DNA of 64,000 bases from Moritella yayanosii (GTDB lineage Bacteria; Pseudomonadota; Gammaproteobacteria; Enterobacterales; Moritellaceae): assembly GCF_900465055.1 (NCBI RefSeq), contig NZ_LS483250.1, positions 2,542,001 to 2,606,000 on the forward strand, read 5' to 3'. The notes beneath the pieces were generated by a model, which saw nothing but the letters and a program-made list of their open reading frames with translations, was not told the origin of the DNA and searched no databases. The position numbers and the translations under genes were made by a program. Positions 1 to 11,198 of this stretch are shown here, in pieces (the stretch's first letter is position 1; each line of letters begins with the position of its first letter).

Positions 1-1083
<1,083 letters not shown>

Positions 1084-1113
1084 TTACCACGGCACTAATA
1101 TTAAAATCTCTGA

Positions 1114-2784
<1,671 letters not shown>

Positions 2785-2902
2785 TTATTGAATATATACC
2801 AGAAGGGTCGACATTATAAACAAATCCCCCTCATCCCACAATGTTGACAAGTATAGCATTGCCGTTTTTGTATAACTGTGCGGTAGATCATATGTTGTAA
2901 TT

Positions 2903-3697
2903 TTATTTCACTTTCTGCCATAGTGATTCCATTTCACTTATAGAACAATCACTTAGTGACTTACCATTCTGTAATGCAAGTACTTCTACCTGCCTAAATC
3001 TTTTTTCAAACTTTTCATTTGCCTTACGAAGTGCTTGCTCAGGATCGTGTTTTAGATGGCGCGTCACATTCACCACCGAGAACAATAGATCACCTAACTC
3101 TTCTTCAAGTTTGTCATCATCAATGACCGCCGCATCGGCTTCCGATACGACCTCGTCAATCTCTTCGTAAACCTTTGATAATGCTTGCTTGTAACCATTA
3201 AAATCAAAGTTCACCGTGGCGGCACGCTGCTGTATTTTCGCGGCGCGAACTAGAGCCGGAAAGACATTAGGAATGTTGTCTAATACACTGTGTGGAACTG
3301 CGCTTTTATGATTTTTTAAGCGCTCTTGAGATTTTTGTTTTTCCCATGCAACTATAATTTCAGATTTAGATTGTAGTTTTATTTCACCAAAAATAGATGG
3401 GTGACGCCGGATTATTTTTGCTGCAAGCTGTTGAATAACGTCATCAAAGCTGAATAATGCTTGCTCCTGTCCTAATTGGGTATAATAGAGTACGTGATAA
3501 AGCAGATCGCCAATTTCACCTTCCAGACCTTTAATGTCATTACTTTCAATGCTATCAATCACTTCATATGCTTCTTCTAACGTAAATTTAGCTATCGAGG
3601 CAAAGTTTTGCTGTAGGTTCCAAGGACATCCTGTATCTGGATCACGTAATTGTTCAACCATATGGCGTAAATCATTAATCGTGTACTTTTCTTTCAA
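2903..3697 (-). CDS. mazG: Nucleoside triphosphate pyrophosphohydrolase MazG
   Basis: Hydrolyses (d)NTPs to NMPs and pyrophosphate; in E. coli it lowers ppGpp-related stress and clears abnormal nucleotides. The 264-residue protein has two tandem MazG domains: the first with RDPDTGCPWN and LEEAYEVIDSIE ... EIGDLLYHVLYY, the second with KVYEEIDEVVSEAD and EEELGDLLFSVVNVTRH; the EExxE and ExxD metal ligands are present in the second. The start is a TTG at 3697 with AGGA six bases upstream; no ATG in frame fits the conserved N-terminus. It sits in the relA-mazG-pyrG-eno neighbourhood, but here the HD-GYP gene separates it from relA. Confidence 0.95.
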   Translation of the reverse strand: MKEKYTINDLRHMVEQLRDPDTGCPWNLQQNFASIAKFTLEEAYEVIDSIESNDIKGLEGEIGDLLYHVLYYTQLGQEQALFSFDDVIQQLAAKIIRRHPSIFGEIKLQSKSEIIVAWEKQKSQERLKNHKSAVPHSVLDNIPNVFPALVRAAKIQQRAATVNFDFNGYKQALSKVYEEIDEVVSEADAAVIDDDKLEEELGDLLFSVVNVTRHLKHDPEQALRKANEKFEKRFRQVEVLALQNGKSLSDCSISEMESLWQKVK

Positions 3698-3857
3698 AAT
3701 AAATCCTATTAATTCAATTGTTCAATAAAATCCCGAGATCTTGACCCATTAGCTAAAATGCAGCCATAAACTGAGACTAAATGATTTATCAGTGAGTATA
3801 TAATGATATGCATTACGTTTGGAGGGGAAGGACTAAATGAACAGAGTTGGATTAATG

Positions 3858-3895
3858 ACGCGCTATAAGTCATCTGCAGAGAACTTATAGCGCGT
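3858..3895. repeat. 13-bp inverted repeat downstream of the HD-GYP gene
   Basis: Perfect arms at 3858-3870 and 3883-3895 (ACGCGCTATAAGT and its complement) around a 12-base loop, 11 bp past the stop codon of the HD-GYP gene. The position suits a transcription terminator but no T-run follows on either strand, so it may instead act as an RNA 3'-end stabiliser. Function inferred only. Confidence 0.5.
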
Positions 3896-3905
3896 TAGGA
3901 GACAA

Positions 3906-6900
3906 TTAAGCCGTCATTTTTTTACTTAAATCGACCTCATCGAACGATTGTGGTTGCAGGTATTTACTTAAATCAATCTCATCGAGTTGTTCAGGCGGCA
4001 GATATTTTTGGGCATATTTAATATGGGTGCCGCTTTGTAAAAACAGCCTAAATAACGCGATATCTAAATGTTGATCCAAGGCCATCTTATACATGATATC
4101 CACGGCAACGCTGACCGGTTTGGCTTTCTTATAAGGACGGTCCGACGCCGTCAGCGCTTCGAATATATCCGCAATCACCAAGATACGCTCAGGAATAGAA
4201 AGATCATCGCCAGTCAGTTTACGCGGGTAACCCGTACCGTTTAATGTTTCATGGTGGGTTGAAGCATACCGTGGGACACGACTTAGTTCTGGCGGAAATG
4301 GCAGGTTTTCTAACATCTTAATCGTACTAATCATGTGTTCGTTGATCTTATATCTGTCTTCCGCCGTTAACGTACCGCGACTAATGGTTAAATTATAGAC
4401 TTCACCTAGGTTATATTGATGCTCTGGCACGTCCATTTTAATACCAAATTTAGGATCAAACTCCACTTTGCGATCTCGCTTAATAATATGCTCAGCTTTG
4501 TCTGTCAGTAATTTTTCAATCACCGGTAATGGGGCATTCAACGACTCTTTTTTCACCCGTTCTTCAACCGAAGAAAGGCCTAAATTATCATCGAAATGAC
4601 GTAACCATGTTTGTTCTGATAAAACCTTCACCCGGGCAATTTTATCCTCACTCATAAACTCGCCGCCAACATTCGATGCCGCAATAAACGCAAAATCATC
4701 GATCAGTTTTTGCTGCTTGGCCTTAAGCTCAGCATCGATCGTACTTTTATGCGCTGGTAAGACGATTTGTTTTTTTAACGCGGCGATTTCAGCATCACGC
4801 CACAACACTTCAAACCGCGTTCTAACTTCGTGAATACGGTTGTAATTTGCCTCTAACTTAGTGCCCTTATCGACAATATATTCAGGGGTCGTGATCTTGC
4901 CACAATCATGCAGCCAAGCTGCAATTCTAAATTCACGTTTCTCATCCGCGTTGGCAAATTTAAAATCTTTAAATAACGCGGAATCACATTGTTCAACCAC
5001 ATCAGCCAACATCATGCCAAGCTCTGGCACACGATTACAATGACCAGCCGTGTACTTCGATTTATCATCAATCGCTTGCGCAATAAGCTTAATAAACGCT
5101 TCTAAGAATTCATCCTGTGCAGTTTCATATTGTTGTAAGTCTTTGGACATCTCCAGCATCGCTTCAGATAACTCCCAGATTTCTTTTATTGGCGTATCCA
5201 CTAATTGCACTTCACCATACTGCCGTTCTTGTACTTTTCTCGTTTCAACGCGTAATTGTCGGATCGGTCTTACAATGGGCGCGCCAAACCACCAAGCTAA
5301 AGGCAACATCAATAAAATGAACATAACGGTCACTAAAATAGCGATTGTTAGCTGCTCATTGACCTTCTTGTAAATCACTTTTTTGGGGATGACAACCGCG
5401 AAGAACTCTTCCGATTGAGAGCCAACCTTAACAGCACTGATATAAACTAAACTTTCCTGCCCATCGATAACACGCTCAAGAATTTGATCATGATTACCTT
5501 GTGATCCCGTTAGCGATACTAAGTCTTGATAAGGCACCATCATATTGTCGTGTATAACGTTATCCCCAAGCCATTTACTCGCCAGTGCAGCGCGTTGGGC
5601 ATCACTAATATTTTCAATTGCAGCATTAATGATGGGAATAAGGCCGTGATGCTCTGCTTTCAACAAGATGTAAAACGCGGAAGAAAATTGTTCGGCCAGA
5701 TCGGCAATATCATTATGCAATTTAAGGTTTTTATAGAAGTATTGCGATAATCCCGACATGAGTACCGGTTTAACATCCAGTAATGCGTCTGTGTCCCCCT
5801 CCGAAACAGACTTAAATGCTGCATTTAGATCCGCAAATTCAATCAACTCAATGTCAGGGAAATCTTGACGTAATTTTTCTATAATAGACCAGCCCGATAA
5901 GATAGCCACTTTCTGTCCAGTCAATTCGGCATAATTATCAATATCCGCATTACTCGCACGCGTCACTAAGGCAAAATTAAAATCATAAATAGGATCACTA
6001 TATACACCTGAATATTTATTATTCTGATTTTTCTGTAACGAATGCAATCCATCGAGAGAACCATTGTTATACTTATCGATTAACTCGAACCAAGAAAAAC
6101 CATTAATAAACTCAAAATCAATGCCCGTCATGTCCTCAATCAACAGCAGTATATCGACAGCATACCCTTGCGGTTTTCCGGATAAAGAAAAATCCAACGG
6201 CGCCTTGTCATTTTGATTGGAAATCTTTATTTTAGCGGTGTTGCTGATCGTGCTACGCTGCAGCGCTGTTAACGCCAACATAGCCGATTCGGGGATAACA
6301 GTGTGCTTCGCCGCTTGGCGACTTGACGATATCACTTCACCCGATCTTGTATATAGATAAGACTCAATTTCACTCGCATCATCAAAATCGAATGAATTAT
6401 TCGACAATTTTTGGCTGATAGAAGACAGCACAATATCAATACCTAGGATGCTGTTATGAGCTGGGTTGTGCTGATGATTATGGTTATCTTTAAATTTAAG
6501 TGAATAAGTTTGACCCGTTATTTTTAAATGTTGAAATAAATAGGGTTTAGTTTTAAATACCGTGTCGGTATTCGCAGCCTCATACCAAGGCCTTTCGGTT
6601 GGGAAATAGTTACTTTGGGTCGTATTCATCTCTCGTAATATAAATTCACTATCGTAATAATAAGTTTCACGTATTCGATTCTGCCGATCACCCGTTATCT
6701 TGATAACAACCCAGCGATCATCGTTATTCGCAGCAATCTTTTCCCGTACAATTGGCGATGATTCAAGGTTGATCAATTGATAAAAATTCTCATTTTCTGA
6801 GCCAATATAGATACTGTAAAATAATTTATTTTCGGTCATAATAGTAGCAAAAATAGTACGCAGGTCTTGCTCATTCGATTGAATATCAAAAATATGGCTA

Positions 6901-7124
6901 ATAGAAACCAATAAGCGCACCGTATTAGAAGCATCTCGTTCTAAGGTTTGTATATATGCGGATAAATCGGAAGATGCCTTAGATAAACTTTGCATGGTGT
7001 GTTCCACCGCCATTTTTTTACTGAAATGGTATTGTAAAGACACGGCTATCAAGCCTGTAATGAGGGTCGCAATTACAAACATGGTACCAACGGTAAAGCG
7101 AATTGAAAATGTCTTTCGTTTCAT
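3906..7124 (-). CDS. Membrane Cache/SBP3 sensor with HD-GYP phosphodiesterase domain
   Basis: A 1072-residue one-piece receptor, probably hydrolysing cyclic di-GMP. In order: a transmembrane helix (about 12-31); a periplasmic Cache-like region (about 45-270); a second periplasmic region resembling bacterial solute-binding protein family 3 (about 310-520, GKPQGYAVDILLLIEDMTGI); a second transmembrane helix (about 593-614); a HAMP-like linker; and a cytoplasmic HD-GYP domain with His695 (TAGHCNRV), His739-Asp740 (WLHDCGKIT), HHE at 957-959 and the GYP motif at 965-967. About 150 residues (755-905) separate the HD part from the GYP part, an insertion compared with standard HD-GYP domains. The C-terminus carries two copies of a DEIDLSK/DEVDLSK peptide. 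No gene symbol is known to me. It is a single gene between relA and mazG; the ligand is unknown. Confidence 0.9.
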   Translation of the reverse strand: MKRKTFSIRFTVGTMFVIATLITGLIAVSLQYHFSKKMAVEHTMQSLSKASSDLSAYIQTLERDASNTVRLLVSISHIFDIQSNEQDLRTIFATIMTENKLFYSIYIGSENENFYQLINLESSPIVREKIAANNDDRWVVIKITGDRQNRIRETYYYDSEFILREMNTTQSNYFPTERPWYEAANTDTVFKTKPYLFQHLKITGQTYSLKFKDNHNHQHNPAHNSILGIDIVLSSISQKLSNNSFDFDDASEIESYLYTRSGEVISSSRQAAKHTVIPESAMLALTALQRSTISNTAKIKISNQNDKAPLDFSLSGKPQGYAVDILLLIEDMTGIDFEFINGFSWFELIDKYNNGSLDGLHSLQKNQNNKYSGVYSDPIYDFNFALVTRASNADIDNYAELTGQKVAILSGWSIIEKLRQDFPDIELIEFADLNAAFKSVSEGDTDALLDVKPVLMSGLSQYFYKNLKLHNDIADLAEQFSSAFYILLKAEHHGLIPIINAAIENISDAQRAALASKWLGDNVIHDNMMVPYQDLVSLTGSQGNHDQILERVIDGQESLVYISAVKVGSQSEEFFAVVIPKKVIYKKVNEQLTIAILVTVMFILLMLPLAWWFGAPIVRPIRQLRVETRKVQERQYGEVQLVDTPIKEIWELSEAMLEMSKDLQQYETAQDEFLEAFIKLIAQAIDDKSKYTAGHCNRVPELGMMLADVVEQCDSALFKDFKFANADEKREFRIAAWLHDCGKITTPEYIVDKGTKLEANYNRIHEVRTRFEVLWRDAEIAALKKQIVLPAHKSTIDAELKAKQQKLIDDFAFIAASNVGGEFMSEDKIARVKVLSEQTWLRHFDDNLGLSSVEERVKKESLNAPLPVIEKLLTDKAEHIIKRDRKVEFDPKFGIKMDVPEHQYNLGEVYNLTISRGTLTAEDRYKINEHMISTIKMLENLPFPPELSRVPRYASTHHETLNGTGYPRKLTGDDLSIPERILVIADIFEALTASDRPYKKAKPVSVAVDIMYKMALDQHLDIALFRLFLQSGTHIKYAQKYLPPEQLDEIDLSKYLQPQSFDEVDLSKKMTA

Positions 7125-7454
7125 TAATATTCGTCCTTGAATTTAATTACTTCATGCGGAGCTAACGTATAAAGATCAATTAATAGGTTAGTCTAAATAA
7201 ATTAAACACACAGACATATTGTTGAATATAATGATAAAAATAAAGAAAATCAAAGGTGTGTCGAATGACACATTGATAAAAATTGACTGGGTCGTCAGTT
7301 CTAAACGAATAGATATTTATAATGCCGAGTTAGAATAGTTTTTTGCTATAAGCGATTGAACATTTCAATAAAATCGAAAGAGAGTAAATATTGGCATTTA
7401 CTCTCTTTTATATACCTAAACTACTTCAAAGTGCTCGCTCTAAGGCTTGCGTCT
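7125..7454. other. 330-bp gap between relA and the HD-GYP gene
   Basis: AT-rich DNA that should hold the promoter of the HD-GYP gene on the minus strand. I see a small hairpin (TGTGTC/GACACA, 7257-7272) of unknown role and the relA terminator at 7377-7408. No open frame or RNA gene is convincing. Confidence 0.5.
7377..7408 (-). terminator. Terminator hairpin after relA
   Basis: Perfect 13-bp stem (7377-7389 pairs with 7396-7408) with a 6-base loop, 47 bp past the relA stop. On the minus strand it is followed by a T-rich stretch (CTCTCTTTCGATTTT), fitting intrinsic termination. Confidence 0.75.
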
Positions 7455-9701
7455 TTATTTTAAACGCCTCGCGTAAATAACACCTTTCACTTGGCTCATA
7501 CGGTTAATTAAATGGGTTAAGGTATCAATATTATATAACTCGATATTGATTTCGAGTGTCGCCGTCTGTTGCTTAGCATCAGTACGGGTGTTCATACCCA
7601 CAACGTGAATACGATCATTGGCAAAAATAGTCGTTAAATCACGTAACAGGCCACTGCGATCACTGGCATGCACCACCAACGTAACACCGTAACCACCACT
7701 AAAATCACCACCCCAAACCGCATCGATAATACGTTCCGGTTGGCGGTTACTTAAATCGGCATACTGTAAACAGCCATTGCGATGGATCGAAATACCACGG
7801 CCTTGGGTGATATAACCGACAATGTCATCGCCTGGGATAGGCTGACAACAGTTAGCAATATGGGTCATCAAGTTACCCATGCCTTCCACCACGATATGGT
7901 CTTTGCTGTGTTTTTTCTTCGGCTGATTTTGCGATTTTAGGACTTGTTGGTCAACAAGCTCGAGTGCAAGCTTATCTTCCTCTTCGGCACTGGGTTGTAA
8001 TAACAACACTTTAATATGGTTAATAACTTGGTTAAGACGTGCGTCACCACTGCCCACTTGGGCTAATAAATCATCGATAGTATTGGCATTAAAACGTTCG
8101 AACGCACAACTCGCATCGGACAAGTGTAAGCCCAGTTTGTGTAACTCACCTTCCAACATATCTTTACCTGCCGCGACATTCTTATCGCGGTCAAGACGCT
8201 TAAAGTAAGTATTGATCTTAGCGCGGGCACGCGCAGATTTTACATAACCTAAGTTTGGTAATAACCAATCACGACTTGGGCTGGGATTTTTCTGAGTGAT
8301 GATCTCAATCTGATCGCCCGTTTGCAATTCATACGTGAACGGCACAATACGACCGCTGATCTTGGCACCAATACAGCGATGACCCACCATGCTATGTACA
8401 TAATAAGCAAAATCAAGCGGCGTTGAACCCTGTGGCATATCAACCACATCCCCTTTTGGGGTGAACACATAGACACGATCATCGAATACCTGACTGCGTA
8501 ACTCATCAACTAAGCTACCGCTTTCTGCCATATCATCTTGCCATGCTAATAATTTACGTAACCAAGCAATTTTCTCTTCGTAGCTGCCTTTTTTGGTGGT
8601 ATCAGCGCCTTCTTTGTAACGCCAATGTGCAGCGACGCCTAATTCAGCATCGTCGTGCATTTGCTTGGTACGGATCTGTACTTCAACCGCTTTACTTTCA
8701 TCGCCTACTACGACAACAGTATGGATAGACTGATAACCATTGGCTTTTGGATTTGCTACATAATCATCAAATTCACTGGGAATAGGACGGAATAAATTAT
8801 GGATCACACCCAACGCGGCATAACAATCCTGTAATTCATCCGCGATCACACGCACTGCGCGCACGTCATAGAGATCGGCGAAATCCAAGTTTTTCTTCTG
8901 CATCTTTTTCCAGATACTGTAGATATGCTTGGGACGACCGTAAACTTCGACTTTACCGCCAGCCGCTTCAACACCCGTTTTAACTTGCGCAACAAAGCGG
9001 TCGATAAATTCTTCACGATCGAGACGACGCTCAAGTAACAGCTTGGCAATTTGTTTGTAGGTATCAGGGTGAGAATAACGGAATGACAGATCTTCCAGTT
9101 CCCACTTAAGCTGACCGATACCTAAACGGTTAGCCAACGGCGAGTAGATATCTGCGATTTCTTTTGCTGCCAGTACGCGTTCTTCTTCAGATGCATTTTT
9201 TACCTGACGAAGATGACAAATACGCTCTGCTAATTTGATCACAATCGCACGCACATCGTCCACAATCGCCATTAACATGCGGCGTAAATTATCGATTTGT
9301 GCTTCAGATGGTTTTTTTGATTTTTCTTGCAGTGTACGGATCGCATCCATTTCGACAACCGCAACTAATAGGGGTAATAACTTGCTACCAAATAACGCTT
9401 CAATTTCGTCATTATCATATAATTTGGCATCAAAAAATGGATATAACAGGGCCACCTTTAAGGTCTCCATGTCCATATCCATGGTCATTAATATTTCGAT
9501 CATTTCCACCCCGTAAGCAAGCAACGGGAAACGGAAATCAGCTTCATCCTCGCAGGATTCGGCGGCTTCTTTTAATGCTAGTTGAGAATATAACTCAAAT
9601 AATTCATCTTGCTCTGTCGAGGTGAGTGCTAGCGAAGACGTCCAAGTCTTCGCATCAAAGTCTTCTGGGTTGGTCAAATGAGAATCACGTACCGCAACCA
9701 T
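7455..9701 (-). CDS. relA: GTP pyrophosphokinase (ppGpp synthetase I)
   Basis: Ribosome-bound enzyme that makes (p)ppGpp from GTP/GDP and ATP when uncharged tRNA enters the A site. At 748 residues it matches RelA length. The N-terminal HD region is degenerate: the metal-binding HD and ED residues of SpoT are replaced (LAYGVEMIEILM), which identifies RelA rather than SpoT. Next come the synthetase domain (about 240-350, with VYGRPKHIYSIWKKM and NGYQSIHTVV), a TGS domain (RVYVFTPKGDVVDMPQGSTP), a Cys/His zinc-finger-like region (HIANCCQPIPGD) and a C-terminal ACT domain. Starts MVAVRDSHL like E. coli. It lies 38 bp downstream of rlmD on the same strand, the usual rlmD-relA pair. Confidence 0.97.
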   Translation of the reverse strand: MVAVRDSHLTNPEDFDAKTWTSSLALTSTEQDELFELYSQLALKEAAESCEDEADFRFPLLAYGVEMIEILMTMDMDMETLKVALLYPFFDAKLYDNDEIEALFGSKLLPLLVAVVEMDAIRTLQEKSKKPSEAQIDNLRRMLMAIVDDVRAIVIKLAERICHLRQVKNASEEERVLAAKEIADIYSPLANRLGIGQLKWELEDLSFRYSHPDTYKQIAKLLLERRLDREEFIDRFVAQVKTGVEAAGGKVEVYGRPKHIYSIWKKMQKKNLDFADLYDVRAVRVIADELQDCYAALGVIHNLFRPIPSEFDDYVANPKANGYQSIHTVVVVGDESKAVEVQIRTKQMHDDAELGVAAHWRYKEGADTTKKGSYEEKIAWLRKLLAWQDDMAESGSLVDELRSQVFDDRVYVFTPKGDVVDMPQGSTPLDFAYYVHSMVGHRCIGAKISGRIVPFTYELQTGDQIEIITQKNPSPSRDWLLPNLGYVKSARARAKINTYFKRLDRDKNVAAGKDMLEGELHKLGLHLSDASCAFERFNANTIDDLLAQVGSGDARLNQVINHIKVLLLQPSAEEEDKLALELVDQQVLKSQNQPKKKHSKDHIVVEGMGNLMTHIANCCQPIPGDDIVGYITQGRGISIHRNGCLQYADLSNRQPERIIDAVWGGDFSGGYGVTLVVHASDRSGLLRDLTTIFANDRIHVVGMNTRTDAKQQTATLEINIELYNIDTLTHLINRMSQVKGVIYARRLK

Positions 9702-9739
9702 GTCTTAATTCCTAACAAAATAAAGCCAAAATACACGCG

Positions 9740-11080
9740 CTAAACACGTTCAAATAACGCCATTGATTCAACGTGTCCTGTCTGTGGGAACATATCAATC
9801 ATACCAAGACGTGTTAATTTATAATGCTTTTCCATCAACAACTTCGAGTCTCGCGCTAATGTCGCAGGATTGCAAGATACATAGACAATTTTTTTCACTT
9901 TAAGTTTATGTAAATATTGCACTGTTTCAGCAGCACCTGCTCGAGCAGGATCTAATAATACTTTATCGAAACTGGTTTTTGCCCAAGGTAATTTAGAAAA
10001 ATCTGCAGATAAGTCGGCTTGATAGAATTGCGCATTAGCAACATTATTGGCTATCGCATTCGCTTGCGCTTGACGCACCATCCCATCAACACCTTCAACA
10101 CCAACAACCGAATGGCATAAACGTGCCAGCGGTAAGCTGAAGTTACCACCACCGCAAAACAGATCTAATACGCTGTCTTCCGGGGTTAATTCCAACCAAT
10201 CTATCGCTTGTTTTACCATCTGGTTATTCACCATAGGGTTAACCTGAATGAAGTTACCCGCGGTAAAACTGAGCTTAAATTCACCATCAGCCAATTTATA
10301 CCATGCTGCGGGGGTCTCTGGGGTTAATTTAACCACTGATTCAGGTTCAGGTTCAGGTTGCAGATAAATACTCAACTGATGTTCACTGGCAAAGGCTTGC
10401 AGTAAATATTGATCTTTATCTTTTAACGGTTTCAAGATACGGAATAAGCAAATAACGCCCGAATCTACCGACAACAGCTCGATATGACCTAAATCACGAC
10501 GTACTGTAAGCCTAGCAAGTAATTGGCGTAGTGGTTGGATCAATACTGACAAGGCTGGCTCTAATACTAGGCACTCGTTAATCGCAACCAGAGATTTACT
10601 GTGTCGCTCACGGAAACCAAAGACTAATTGCTTGGCCTTGCGGTCAAACATCACACTTAAACGTGCAGTACGACGATATTGCCAAGGTTGCGATAAAATC
10701 GGCTCGGCAATATTAATATCATCATTTTTACTGACGTGTTGCAATAGACTAAACAACGCAGTTTGTTTATAATCAGCCTGAACTTCGCTATCGAGTATTT
10801 GCAAACTACAGCCGCCACACGTTGCATAATGCGGACACGCTGGTTCAATTCGTCGTGCTGATGGGGTTAATATTTTTCTTAACGTCGCTTTTGCGTATTG
10901 CTTTTTTTGCTCAATAATATTCACTGATACTCGTTCAGCAGGTAGTGCACCAGCAACAAATACCACTTTGCCATCAAGACGCCCCAAACCTAGACCTTGG
11001 TGATCTAGCTTCTCAATAGTGATCTCGACCGCTTTATTCGTAATTTTTTGTACTTTTTTTGCTTTATAAATTTGCGCCAT
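9740..11080 (-). CDS. rlmD: 23S rRNA (uracil-1939-C5)-methyltransferase
   Basis: SAM-dependent methylation of U1939 in 23S rRNA. The protein has an N-terminal TRAM domain, an iron-sulphur cluster motif (ACPHYATCGGCSLQ), a Rossmann SAM-binding segment (VLDLFCGGGNFSLPLA) and the catalytic cysteine in YVSCNPATLARD. I chose the ATG at 11080 (MAQIYKAKK) because it aligns with the E. coli start; an ATG at 11092 is also possible and has an AGG about 10 bases upstream. Divergent from barA, as in E. coli, and followed by relA. Confidence 0.95.
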   Translation of the reverse strand: MAQIYKAKKVQKITNKAVEITIEKLDHQGLGLGRLDGKVVFVAGALPAERVSVNIIEQKKQYAKATLRKILTPSARRIEPACPHYATCGGCSLQILDSEVQADYKQTALFSLLQHVSKNDDINIAEPILSQPWQYRRTARLSVMFDRKAKQLVFGFRERHSKSLVAINECLVLEPALSVLIQPLRQLLARLTVRRDLGHIELLSVDSGVICLFRILKPLKDKDQYLLQAFASEHQLSIYLQPEPEPESVVKLTPETPAAWYKLADGEFKLSFTAGNFIQVNPMVNNQMVKQAIDWLELTPEDSVLDLFCGGGNFSLPLARLCHSVVGVEGVDGMVRQAQANAIANNVANAQFYQADLSADFSKLPWAKTSFDKVLLDPARAGAAETVQYLHKLKVKKIVYVSCNPATLARDSKLLMEKHYKLTRLGMIDMFPQTGHVESMALFERV

Positions 11081-11198
11081 ATTGATATACAACTATTGCC
11101 TATGTCATCATTAGGGTATTATTCTAACCTGCTTTCCCGCTTTATACTTTAAATAACTTCGTAGATGGCATTAAACCCGATACCAATAAGATGACTTT

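Noticed and set aside
7455-9701. RelA gene as spoT
   Set aside because: The HD hydrolase residues are degenerate and the context with rlmD is that of relA.
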